Of a stretch of 64,000 bases of DNA, positions 20,332 to 30,499 are shown piece by piece. The stretch is from Linum tenue (lineage: Eukaryota > Streptophyta > Magnoliopsida > Malpighiales > Linaceae): assembly GCA_946122785.1 (NCBI GenBank), contig CAMGYJ010000002.1:14210839-14274838 (forward strand), written 5' to 3'. Within the stretch, counting starts at the first letter, position 1; each line of letters starts with the position of its first letter. A program made the translations under genes and the position numbers. A model generated the notes under the pieces. That model had not been told where the DNA came from. It was given only the letters and a program-made list of their open reading frames with translations, and searched no databases.

Positions 20332-20920
20332 GTGAGCTCCCTCAACTTATTTTTGTGTCCAGCTTCTGTGTTTAATTTTGTTACTTTGGATTTGCTTGTG
20401 TGAATGTGAATTGTTACTGGTTTGCGATTTCCCGACTTCGATCTGTTGGGGAGTCCCTTTTGTGAGTGCGATAAATAGTTTTTCCAGGGTTATTTTTCTG
20501 TTAATCTAGGGTTTAATTTAGCTTCGATCTACTTGCATTTGGCTTAAAGATTACATTTGGCGGCGGACTGTGGCTGCGTTTGCTGAGAAAACTTTGTGGG
20601 AAATGGAGAGCTAGAACTCGAATTTTTCACTCTTCCATTGCCGGGTTTGATTGTTTTTCCCTGATTTGATATTCATGTCCGGAGAAGAAACTAATCCGTA
20701 CTGTTTGTTGTTTGTTTACTCTCTTGTTTTTCTGCTTCCATTTCCCATTTGCCAAAAATAGCTTTGACTGAGTGTTGAATTCGTTCTGAAAATGAGTTGA
20801 ACTTATGTAGAGAAGCGATTGAATCATACTTTACTGTTAAAAAACTTTGGTCCCTCGTAGAAATTCTTTTGAATTTGGTCTTTTGAAATTAATTGTGAGA
20901 AAACGTCTGTTGCAATGCAG
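20332..20920 (+). other. Probable 5' UTR intron of the DnaJ gene
   Basis: Runs from donor GTGAGC at 20,332 to acceptor TTGCAATGCAG ending at 20,920. T-rich with many in-frame stops, like a plant leader intron. Exact ends need cDNA. Confidence 0.5.
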
Positions 20921-20928
20921 ATAAGGAA

Positions 20929-20991
20929 ATGTGTTTCTTTGGTGGAAGGAGTCGTCATCTGGAGCATTTACGCTTGCTAGGCTGGCCATAG
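20929..20991 (+). promoter_or_regulatory. Upstream ORF in the DnaJ leader
   Basis: The first ATG after the proposed leader intron starts a 20-codon ORF (MCFFGGRSRHL...) that ends in TAG at 20,989-20,991, 50 bases before the main start. It is out of frame with the DnaJ protein. If in the mature mRNA it could lower translation. Confidence 0.4.
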
Positions 20992-21041
20992 CTTCTGCTT
21001 CTAAGATTCGTTATACGCTCAATCCAAACTTATCACCTGTA

Positions 21042-23000
21042 ATGGAAGCAAGCATCGCAGAGGCAATTCAAGCCAAAGAAATTGCTGAGAGACGATTTGC
21101 GGAGAAGGATTTCACCACAGCTAAGAACTATGCACTCAAGGCCAAATCCCTTTGCCCGGGACTTGAAGGCATCTCTCAAATGCTCGCCACTTTCGATGTC
21201 TACATGGCATCCGAGGCCAAATGCAATGGTGGCCAAGTTGACTACTACTCAGTCCTCGGCTTAAAACCCACATCAGATCGAGACGCCGTGAAAAAACAGT
21301 ACCGCAAATTGGCTGTCTTGCTCCACCCTGACAAGAACAAAACAGTTGGAGCAGATGGTGCCTTCAAACTTGTCTCAGAAGCATGGACCGTGTTATCAGA
21401 CACCCTCAAGAGAGCATCGTGCGATCTCAAAAAGAAGTGTGCCGCGAGCACATCAGTGAAAAATCATTGTCTCGATACTTTCTGGACAGTCTGCACCTCA
21501 TGCAGAGTTCAGTACGAGTACCTTCGTAAGTATGTGAACAAGCGACTTTCTTGTAAGAACTGCAGGGGTACTTTCATTGCTGTGGAGACAGGTACAGCTC
21601 CAGTTAATGGGTCGTTTCCCTACAGTCCTTGGACTTATGTTCCTAATGCAAATGGATACCCAAATTACGATGGGGTTTCTTATATCCCTACCATGACGAA
21701 TACTACAGTGTATACTACTCATGCATATGATTATGTCCCGAATGTATCGTTTCAATGGGGATCTTACTCTGGAACTTCTGGAGGTTTATGTCCTAATGAA
21801 GCTGCATCTGGAGATGGGTTTTATAAGGTTAATGGAAATATTGCTTCTCATAGAAGGAAGGTTAAGCCTGGGTCGAACGACAAAACGAAAACTGCTCCTC
21901 CTCCTCCTCCTCCTCCTCCTGCTGCTGCTGCTGCAGCTACTAGTGTCGCTGCTAATGCGAGCACCAGTGCACCAGGTAACAACTTTGTCGGGTATCTTAC
22001 CAAAGCCGGGAGGCCTGATAAGAGAAGGAAGATTGTAGTTGGAGCGAGTTTTAGAAATGGGTTTGAAGAAAAAGATCCCAAACTTCCATCGGAATTAGGG
22101 TTTGGTGATGCACATGTTAAGCTTGAATCTGAACCTAAGGCTTCGACCCCGGTTGTTGTTCTGCCTCCTTTTGATGTTAGGAAGTTTCTGATTGAGAAGG
22201 CGAGGTGTGAAATTGGAATAAGGTTGGAAGAAATGGAGCGAACTGAGGTCCTTAAAGCAGAGTCTGGAATCTTCTCTGGACGTCTGAGCAACAGGCTACA
22301 TAGTATAACAGTTCCTGATCCCGACTTCCATGATTTTGATAAGGATAGATTGGAGGAATGTTTCGCACCAAAGCAGATATGGGCATTGTACGACGAAGAT
22401 GATGGTATGCCTCGACTGTACTGCTTAATCCGTGAGGTGGTCTCAGTCAAACCCTTCAAGATTCTCATCACTTACTTGAGCTCCAAGACAGATGCAGAGT
22501 TTGGTTCGATGAACTGGATTAGTTATGGGTTCACAAAATCTTGTGGTCATTTTAGAGCATGGAATTCTGATACCATTGATAAAGTCAACGTCTTTTCTCA
22601 TCTGTTAAGAGGGCAGAAAGCTGGAAGGGGTGGATGTGTGAGGATCTTCCCGAAATGCGGTGAGATTTGGGCAGTTTATCGACATTGGTCAACCGAATGG
22701 ACCAGCTCAACGCCGGATGATGTGAGGCACAGTTATGAGATGGTGGAAGTGCTTGACAATTACTCTGAGGATCAAGGAGTCTGCATTGCTCCATTGATCA
22801 AGCTACTTGGTTTCAAGACCGTTTATCAAAGAGACGAGAGACAGGATGCGATAAAGTGGGTCCCAAGGCCCGAGATGTTCAGGTTCTCTCACCAGGTCCC
22901 ATCTTGGTCTCTTGACGGAAAGGCAAGCAATCTTCCTGACAACTGTTGGGATCTGGATCCTGCAGCAACTCCTGATGAACTGCTTCAAGCAAAGGGTTAG
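21042..23000 (+). CDS. DnaJ (J-domain) protein with DUF3444, 652 aa
   Basis: Plant-specific J-domain protein, probably nuclear or cytosolic. J-domain proteins stimulate Hsp70 ATPase; the role of DUF3444 is not established. The ATG at 21,042 is chosen because MEASIAEAIQAKEIAERRF matches the usual N-terminus of this family; the frame is open further upstream, but only from a GTG. Residues 1-60 form the amphipathic leading helices. The J domain is about 67-130 with HPD at 95-97. A CxxC...CxxC putative zinc site is at about 150-174. A low-complexity Pro8/Ala stretch is near 287-300. DUF3444 spans about 424-630 (KQIWALYDEDDGMPRLYC, GEIWAVYRHWSTEW). There is no intron in the coding part and no damage. 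It is the clearest host gene here and full length for the family. Confidence 0.95.
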   Translation: MEASIAEAIQAKEIAERRFAEKDFTTAKNYALKAKSLCPGLEGISQMLATFDVYMASEAKCNGGQVDYYSVLGLKPTSDRDAVKKQYRKLAVLLHPDKNKTVGADGAFKLVSEAWTVLSDTLKRASCDLKKKCAASTSVKNHCLDTFWTVCTSCRVQYEYLRKYVNKRLSCKNCRGTFIAVETGTAPVNGSFPYSPWTYVPNANGYPNYDGVSYIPTMTNTTVYTTHAYDYVPNVSFQWGSYSGTSGGLCPNEAASGDGFYKVNGNIASHRRKVKPGSNDKTKTAPPPPPPPPAAAAAATSVAANASTSAPGNNFVGYLTKAGRPDKRRKIVVGASFRNGFEEKDPKLPSELGFGDAHVKLESEPKASTPVVVLPPFDVRKFLIEKARCEIGIRLEEMERTEVLKAESGIFSGRLSNRLHSITVPDPDFHDFDKDRLEECFAPKQIWALYDEDDGMPRLYCLIREVVSVKPFKILITYLSSKTDAEFGSMNWISYGFTKSCGHFRAWNSDTIDKVNVFSHLLRGQKAGRGGCVRIFPKCGEIWAVYRHWSTEWTSSTPDDVRHSYEMVEVLDNYSEDQGVCIAPLIKLLGFKTVYQRDERQDAIKWVPRPEMFRFSHQVPSWSLDGKASNLPDNCWDLDPAATPDELLQAKG

Positions 23001-23663
23001 TTCTTTCACTACGGACGGGGCTATGATTTCATTACATTGTTACAGAAGGTGACGATGGTGAGGTTGGTGGATGTTTAGATTGACTGTACAATACTTGCAT
23101 ACATGGATGGCTCAACTAAAGACGCTATCGTTATGCAAATATTTGACTCCAAATATGTTTTTTAGATTTTTTATCAGTTTTATCATTTATGTTTCTTACT
23201 GAGGGAAGAATTAAGTGAAATGATGAAGAACCCAGGAAGTCTGAGAGGTTGAGGGAGAGCCTTGCTATTGCGTCGAATTACGTTCAGGCTAAGGGGAGAG
23301 TTTATATCTCTGTTTCTGTCTGAATGAGCTCTGTTGTAACAGTTTAGTGTAGTGAGAAGTGGTTGAGAGATTTGAGACAGTCGCTTCTCAGACGGAAAAT
23401 GGTAACGTCTTTTTATGTGCTTAGTCTCTGCCTCTGTCTATGCATCTCAAAGCACGTCTTTCCACCGGCTTAAAGCACAGTTGCTTCACTCAATCCCAGC
23501 ATATTGTCAGATTTGCCGTACATGTTTTCTTTATGTTCAATCTATCCATTCTAAAACTACTCCAAACAACTTGAGAAACAACTTGAGTTATAGAGAGGTT
23601 TTCATTTTTCGCCCATATAAACTTCATTTTTAGAGTTACTGATGGGTCCTGGACACTTGGAAG
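23001..23663 (+). other. 3' flank / 3' UTR of the DnaJ gene
   Basis: Non-coding. Continues smoothly from the stop codon; no clear single poly(A) signal was chosen. Ends at the hAT target duplication at 23,656-23,663. Confidence 0.4.
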
Positions 23664-25667
23664 CAAGGTTGTCAAATCGATTAAAGTTATTGAGTCGGTC
23701 AAGCAAGGGGTTTGAGGTTTAATGGTCTGATTGGAGTCCGGTCGGTTTGAACCGTTTTAGTCTTTTTGTAAATATATATATAAATAAGATAATAATTAAA
23801 GATTTAATATCTAAAATGACATTTATCTTACATATTTCTATTAAAAACTTATTTTCCACAAAATAAATCCACTTAACCTCCATACTCACCCACCATCCAC
23901 TACAAAAAATGGAGATTTGGGGACGACAAAAGTCGTCCCCGGAAATAGGGAAAATCGTCCCTATAAATGTTGGGGATGAATAAGTCGTCCCCAATTTTTC
24001 GTCCCTTATACGCTTGTCCTCTATTCTTTTGGGGACGACAAAAATCTAAGTCGTCCCTAATACTGGGGACGACAGTCGTCCCCGATACTCACGAGTTGTT
24101 GTCTCGTGTCTTTCTATGAAAGACAAGATGTCGTCCCCTAAACATTATTTGTAGGCACCAAATGTTGTCCCCAGTAATCAATTTCATGAAAGTGATGTGG
24201 CCTTATGGGGATAGTTTGATGTCCCGTTTTATGTATATAGGCTCGATATGTCGTTCCCATAGGTGTCAAATTAGAGTCAATAGATCGTCTCCAAAAGTTC
24301 TATTTAAGGACAACAAATGGTCTTTTATACTTCATCTTTGGTGACAACAATTGTCACTTATGCTTCATATGAGGACCACGAGTTGTCATCTAACTTGTAT
24401 CTTTGAAGACGGAGAATTATCCTCTGTATAAATTGTATAGATCTTATGTGACTATTTGATTGTCATTATTGAATCATTTTGTGACAACGCATTAATCACG
24501 TAATAATATATTTTATTTAAACACCTTTATAGAGCAAAGAACGTAAATATCTATATCGAAAATGCAATTGATTATTCAAAGTACATCAACAATAAGCAAA
24601 AATTCATGTGAAATAAAAAATATAGAGTAAATATCAATAATACAAATAAGTAATTGTTAACTATTAAATACATAAAAACTACTATCGTACCAATTGAAAC
24701 ATAAAATAAATAAGAGTTTCATAATCATAAAATTCCTTCGAGAATTCTTAAGCACCTAGCTTTGCACTTGATAGATCCGGTGGAAGAAATCTACCTGATA
24801 AACAAGAATGGAGAAACGCAGCTACCCCTGCAATGATTGATCGCGATTTTAGATCATAGAAGAGAGCCCTTTGGTTTGTACAATGACCCCGCCGCATCCA
24901 CTTCGCCAGAAGCTGGTTGTACGCCTAAGGGAAAGAAGCGGGTTGGGTGACCATTGCCGCAACTCATCTCTGGAATTTTGAATTGAGACGGTGTGAAACT
25001 GAATACTATATTGCAGCGGCGACGGAAACCCTAAGGGAAAGGAGGGGAATAAAATAAGGGTCTAGGATTGAGATGATAACTATTAATTAAGGAATTTAAT
25101 ATATAGAGACCGTAATATCGGTTAAACAAAAATATAAATATATTAGGGTTAACTAAGTCTTTCGCATAATTTTGATGACAAAATTGAAAACCAAAAGGAA
25201 TTAACTCCAAGATTTTAAAAGGAAAAAAATTCAAAATAATCACTTGAACTCCTATACGCACGCCTTTCCTACTTTTGGGGACAAAAACAATCCCTATTAA
25301 TCAGCGGCTTAAAAACCCACCACCTAAATTTAATATTTTCGTGGTATTTTTTTTCTGGGGACAACTAAATTAAATTAGAAATTAATAAAACTACATTCCT
25401 TATTCCATGAAGACAATTTAATATGCTTGTCCCTAATAACACTTAAAAATCTATTTTCTAAGACAAGATAAAAGAACCGTCCCTTATATTGGTCCCCTTA
25501 TCTTCTTTATTTTGTAGTGATCTCCCTTATTTTCCTCTTCCTCTCTTCCCTGTCCCTTCTTCTCCCTTTTTGGGAATCAGACCGATGGCTTTTAGAAGAC
25601 CGTTTTAAAGCCCAACTTAGGTCGGACCAGGTTCAATCAGATGTCTGATAAGGGTTTAACAACCTTG
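23664..25667. mobile_element. Non-autonomous hAT element with CACTA element inside
   Basis: Terminal inverted repeats CAAGGTTGTCAAA (23,664) and TTTAACAACCTTG (ending 25,667), flanked by a perfect 8-bp target duplication CTTGGAAG (23,656-23,663 and 25,668-25,675). TIR type and 8-bp duplication point to hAT. Without the inner element it would be about 380 bp, so it is a MITE-size hAT. Inner sequence includes GGTCTGATTGGAGTCCGGTC on the left and an inverted relative near the right end. Confidence 0.85.
23898..25519. mobile_element. Non-autonomous CACTA element, 1,622 bp
   Basis: Begins CACTACAAAAAAT and ends ATTTTGTAGTG, with a perfect 3-bp target duplication ATC (23,895-23,897 and 25,520-25,522). 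The left subterminal region (about 23,915-24,140) holds repeated GGGGACGAC / GTCGTCCCC motifs in both orientations, often paired as small hairpins. Weaker GGGGACAA-type copies occur near the right end (about 25,275-25,500). No transposase ORF. These are CACTA/En-Spm hallmarks. Confidence 0.9.
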
Positions 25668-27430
25668 CTTGGAAGTGGATCAGTAGGCAGACAAAACAGG
25701 CTTCGAGACAGAATCTAACCTACCTTGGGGGAAGATCTGGTGCTAGACTGCTACTGGGTACAGAAGCTGAATATAAGACTGAACCTTGCCTTACCTTACC
25801 TTGGATACATATGCAGCAATGGAAGTACGGATGTCTGTTGCTTTTATTGTGCTAGATAGATGGACAAAGGGGGTATCAAAGGACGTGCGTGATGAGATGA
25901 CTGATGATATTCCACGGAAACTGAGACTGGAAGTGGAAGTGGGAACAGGGAACATATGGGCCAAGGTATCCAAGTCTCAAAAGTCAGAGAACTCAGAAGT
26001 GCTGTTTTGTAATAAGTAAAGATTTGCCAGTGGGCCATTGATTCTAATGGGTTGATGCTTTTGGGCTTTGTCCACTTTGTACGACAAAACCCTAAACTGG
26101 GCTCGACTTGGGTGGGTGGGGAGGGTCGTTCCTCATCAACTTCAAGTCGAGACCGCTTGGAACATGATGTGGCTTTTTCATTAATAGTTCTTTTCACAAA
26201 CATTAACAGAGATATAGTTTGTATATCATTAAAAATTTATGTAAGAAAGATAATGATATACAAATGTTATTAAGGATCATGTATGTTATTAAACACTAAT
26301 AACGTAATTGTATGTCATTACTAATTCCTATTAACAGCGTAATAACAAAAATTTACACTGTTAATAATTCTTTTGAAGAACGCTAAAAACCAAACCGTAT
26401 AGCATTACTAACTCATTTTAAGATGTTAGTAACACTGTTGTACACTATTAATAATTCATTTCACATAAGTCAATAATGATATTTTATATCATCAATAGTT
26501 CATTTAAAAAATGTTAATGACTAATACCCGATCCCCATTAATTTTAACGTATTAAAATAATTAAAGTATGTTATTATATTAACCACAATCTAATGGACCA
26601 AAACATATTAAGATAAACTTTTTAAGTTTTAATCTTTAAGGACCTGGACCCTCAGCTTAGGGTCAAGCTCTGAAATCACGGCAAAAATTGGAGGACCACT
26701 AATGCGTATACTGTTTCTACTAACCACACGTCCATGCTAATGAAAGAGACAGACTCGTGGTGAGCAGCTCAGCATGCAAGTTGCCACATGCAATGCATGG
26801 CTCCCTTGACAAAAACAACCAAAGAGAAATGCTAGCTTCTTCTTATTCTTTTTCCCTTGCATCCTATTCTTTGGATATGATGATATGCTCATCATTTATC
26901 ATCAGTCACACATTCGACATTGATAGGATTCCTTCTTGTCCATGGAAGTTTACATCATCGAGCCATGTGGATGTGATCAGCTCCATATCCCCATTCTTGT
27001 TCTCATATCGTGACAAACACCCATGTGGTCTATTTAATGTAGAATGTTGTTCCAAAAGATCCATAATTGTCCTCTTTCCTTTTTCACGATCGGAAAAAAC
27101 AACTCTTTAACTCTTAAGTGATAAATGAAAATTTTGTGTTTTAACTCAATTAATACATCTTGATTTTTTGAATGACGACAGTCAACACGGTTTATTCCTC
27201 TACAACAATTTTCGAACGAGGGTGTTTGATATTTTTTTATGATTTTTCAGGAACAAGCTAAGTTAATTACACCAACTCTTATGGAGGTTCAGTGAGAGCT
27301 CCGAAAAATAAAGGCTATGACTAAATTGCAGATAAAAGATAATTTTTTTTTGACATTGTGTGTCAAATGTTTGGTTGTGGAACCCTTTTTCGGTCTTCGT
27401 TTTTGCTATTTATAGCCATCATGTGTAACC
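25668..27430. other. Intergenic, no recognised gene
   Basis: 25,676-26,190 has no recognisable element; short ORFs on both strands do not look coding. 26,190-26,570 is AT-rich with degenerate repeats. 26,640-27,430 has nothing I can identify. Confidence 0.4.
26200..26560. repeat. AT-rich degenerate tandem repeat
   Basis: The phrase CACTGTTAATAATTC and relatives (CACTATTAATAATTCATTTC, ATCATCAATAGTTCATTT) recurs every 80-100 bases. Possibly the subterminal part of a non-autonomous transposon; no termini found. Confidence 0.4.
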
Positions 27431-28137
27431 GTCCTACTAACTGCTAGCTTGCCTGTTGCTCAACCGCCTCTGGCCCCTCATTGCCAACCGCTTCGGGATC
27501 CTCATCGCCACCTTGGTGACCGGTTGGTAACTGTTGCTTTGGTGTTCCACCACCGCCGGGGGTCCCTTGTCCCGTTTTGGTGTTGGTTGATACTTGATGG
27601 CCTCGAGGCCGGGTGGAGTTGGTGTTGAGTCTTGTTGCATTGTCATGACTGGATGGCCTTGAGACTCTTTGCCTTAGCCTCCATGATGAAGTCTTGATCA
27701 TACCCTCGGCGGCCCGGATGACTCCACACTCCTATTGTCTTGAGACCATTACCACCTTGACTGTATAAGAAATCACCCTCCATGTTGGTCTAATGCCACT
27801 TGGTACCCACCACTTAGCTGACTTGCCACCAAGTCCTCCTCGTCAGCTTGGTATTTGCTACTAGGAATGTCTCATTGGCTAGATACCTTCCGCTTTGCCA
27901 CCAAGCTCATGTGATCAACATGACACCTTTCGTCTCGCTGACTTGATACCCCCTTATACCAAGCTAGTCCTATCGGCCTAGTTTCCATTCTTAGTTTTAA
28001 AATCTCATCAAGTTGGTACCTTGCCATCCTGTCAGCTTGGTACCCCGTTAGGGGCCACCAAGCACAACGTGGAACTTAGTCTCAATATGCCCCCTATGGG
28101 GCTATACATCATGTACATGATGACTTGGTACCCGACT
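27431..28137. other. Unassigned repeat-like sequence
   Basis: A Gln/Thr/Gly-rich minus ORF at 27,701-27,444 has no recognisable domain. From about 27,770 the sequence shows scattered CTTGGTAC and ACCAAG phrases and grades into the minisatellite to its right. Possibly part of a decayed LTR element. Confidence 0.3.
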
Positions 28138-28862
28138 TGGTGTCCTGTTGCATGGCTACCAAGCCTGTCTTGCAGTCATGGTATCTATACTTAGCCATAT
28201 TTCATGTCTCGCTATCAAGCCTGCATTGTTGGCATGTTACCCTATTGGCTCCATACTTAGCCAAATATCACATATTGGTACCAAGTCTGCCTTGCTGGCT
28301 TGGTACCCCTTGGCTTCATACTTAGAAAAATTTCATGTCTGGATACCAAGTCTGACATGTCGGCTTGGTGCCATGTTGGCTCCATACATAGCCAATTTTC
28401 ACATCTTGACACTAACCTCCCGACTTGGTACCTCCTTGGCTTCACACTTAGCCAAATTTTATGTCTTGATACCAAGCCTGCCTTATCGGCTTGGTACTCT
28501 ATTTTCTCCCTACTTAACCAATTTTTATGATTTAGTACCAGGCATGCCTTCTCGGCCTTGTACCCGTTGGATCCATACTTAGCCAAATTTCGTGTCTTGG
28601 GACCAAGCCTGCCTTGTCAGCTTGGTACCATGTTGGCTCCATAGTTATCCAATTTCATGTCTTGGCACCAGACCTGCCTTGCCGGCCTGGTACCCTCTTG
28701 GCTCTATACTTAACCAAATTTCACATCTTGGTACGAAGCCTGCCTTCCCAACTTGGTATTCTATTGGCTCCATACTTTGCCAAATTTCATGTCTTGGCAC
28801 CGGGCCTGCCTTGTCCGGCTTGGTACCCTCTTGGTTGGCTACCAAGTCTCCCTTGTTCCCAG
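28138..28862 (+). repeat. Minisatellite, 64-66-bp unit, about 11 copies
   Basis: The unit contains CATACTTAGCCAAATTTCA, then TGTCTTGG, ACCAAGCCTGCCTTG and GGCTTGGTACC. Copies of the CATACTTAGCC phrase lie near 28,190, 28,252, 28,316, 28,382 and onward to about 28,770. Units differ by 15-30%. The frame is open by chance over two or three units because the unit is near a multiple of three, giving SxLAKFHVLxPSLP-like repeats; I do not call it coding. Confidence 0.8.
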
Positions 28863-29284
28863 ACTTAGTTTTTGAGAGCTATATTTCCTTCCTGGGTGAG
28901 GAGGCCAAGCCGGGTTGGCCACTGTCTATGGGATAGGGGGTTTGGCCACTTAGGCCCAAAAGCTTAGCCCAATAAGGCCTAGGTAGCTCATTTAATGCTT
29001 AATATTGAATTTGCCTTATAAATTCATTAAATCGATTATAATAAATCTATGTTGTACAAGTAAATTTTTTATTCGTAAATATAATAAAAATGAAGGGAAG
29101 TGAGTTAAAGTAGATCAAAGGAGTTAAAAGAAACCCATTATACTATTGATGAACTGTGAAAGTTGCAATGAGTATTTAAGTGGGAAATTCCACTAAGACT
29201 AGTAAATGAGCGGAAGGAGATGCATTCTAATGTTAAATAATCACCTTTCAGGTTGGCTAACTATATTTGATTTGATTAAATAAT
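28863..29284. other. Unassigned
   Basis: AT-rich sequence between the minisatellite and the LTR relic. No ORF or repeat that I can name. Confidence 0.3.
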
Positions 29285-29700
29285 TGTTGGAGACATGGCG
29301 CGGGTAATAGCACGTTAGGCAGAACGCGTCGCCAATAGTGTGAGGAAAGGCGCATGCAGCGAAGATGTTGAAGGCATGGAGCGGCAGAAGATGCCACACG
29401 CACGGAAAGGCATACGAAGCGGCGTCGTATCACTGATAAAGCCCGTACCTCCCACTTGCTCAAATTTCTCATCACATTTAATACCCACTCACCGAATTAA
29501 AGCCTATAAATAGATCATTTACTCTTGTGGGCGAGGGGATCGATTTTTACTCTCTCTCTCTCCTAGTGCTAAGCTTCTCTCTCTAGAAATTCTCTCCTCA
29601 CTCCCCGTGTAATCTTGTTATTCATTAAAGGACAAGAGCGACCGTTCTATCACTCACGCCCTAAACCTCCAGTATCTCCTCCTACTCTCAGTTAGACACA
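29285..29700 (+). repeat. Candidate LTR of a Ty3/gypsy relic
   Basis: Begins TGTTGGAGACATGG and ends GTTAGACACA, about 416 bp, with a CT-rich block (29,552-29,600) and CATTAAAGGAC before the end. It is followed after six bases by a primer-binding site, so the right edge is good. The left edge (TG at 29,285) is a guess. Confidence 0.6.
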
Positions 29701-29706
29701 AATAAT

Positions 29707-29723
29707 TGGCGCCCACCGTGGGG
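29707..29723 (+). other. Primer-binding site of the gypsy relic
   Basis: TGGCGCCCACCGTGGGG, a phrase common just inside the 5' LTR of plant Ty3/gypsy elements of the Tat type. Its tRNA partner is not assigned here. Confidence 0.7.
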
Positions 29724-29757
29724 TCGCAAGTGAAAGAAATAGGGATAATAGCGCAAT

Positions 29758-30108
29758 TTGCCTCGGTTGCGTATCCCCCATGCAAACAAATCAATCCTAC
29801 ATGGCCTTCATACTCGCCTCGACGAAGCAAAAGGAAATTGGACAGAGGAGTTACATATTATACTATGGGCGCATCACACCACTTTCAAGGTGGCCACAGG
29901 CGAAATGCCATTCGTGCTAACTTATGGGACAAAGGCGTTCATCTCAATTGAAACATCCATGCCTACATACAGAATCATTGCGTTCCTAGAAGAGGATAAC
30001 GATGCCACACAGCTGGCCAACTTGGATTTCTCAGACGAGCACATGTGGCAAGATACTACAATTCAAAACTTGTCCCACACAACCTCAAAATGGGGGACCA
30101 AGTGTTGA
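29758..30108 (+). pseudogene. Integrase C-terminal fragment directly after a PBS
   Basis: Frame at 29,758-30,108 reads ANKSILHGLHTRLDEAKGNW, then TEELHIILWAHHTTFK, GEMPFVLTYGTKAFISIE. This is the end of a Ty3/gypsy integrase core and linker. All of gag, protease, RT and RNase H that should lie between PBS and integrase is missing, so this is an internal-deletion derivative. Confidence 0.75.
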
Positions 30109-30115
30109 AGAGTAG

Positions 30116-30490
30116 GAATGGCAATGGGGCAGGTCCGGGGTGGGTTGCTTGGTACCCAGACCCGCCCCGTGGCAGGTCGGGTCCAGGTCAGGTAATTTAT
30201 CACGGGTCCAGGTCGGGGTAGGTCGACCCAATGGGTATTCAATTTATATGAAAAACATTAGAAATATTCGTTTTTTTTTAATTATAAGATCAAGAAAGCA
30301 AACAATATTATGATAAATGTAGTTAAATTATTGGAGAAATTGAGGTTTCACTAATTTATAACTTTATTATAGCTAAATTATGATGTAATAAAAAAATCCT
30401 AAGTAATTTGACTAAGATTACATGTAATTTAGGAAAAAATGGGTCGAGAATGGGGCGGGTCACGACAGGTCGGGTCAATGAGAGTAGTGA
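30116..30490. repeat. GGGTC/GGTCGGG-rich dispersed repeat
   Basis: Starts GGAATGGCAATGGGGC and contains several GGGTC, CAGGTCGGG and GGTCGACCC words at both ends around an AT-rich centre. Such ends are common in plant repeats, but I find no clean inverted termini or target duplication. Confidence 0.4.
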
Positions 30491-30499
30491 CTCGGCTTT

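Noticed and set aside
20931..21041. N-terminal extension of the DnaJ protein by 37 codons
   Set aside because: It begins at GTG, not ATG, and the family N-terminus starts at 21,042.
21848..22471. 207-codon minus ORF within the DnaJ gene
   Set aside because: Shadow of the DnaJ coding strand.
28148..28582. 144-codon ORF of hydrophobic repeats
   Set aside because: Created by the 64-66-bp minisatellite; frame lost where unit length shifts.
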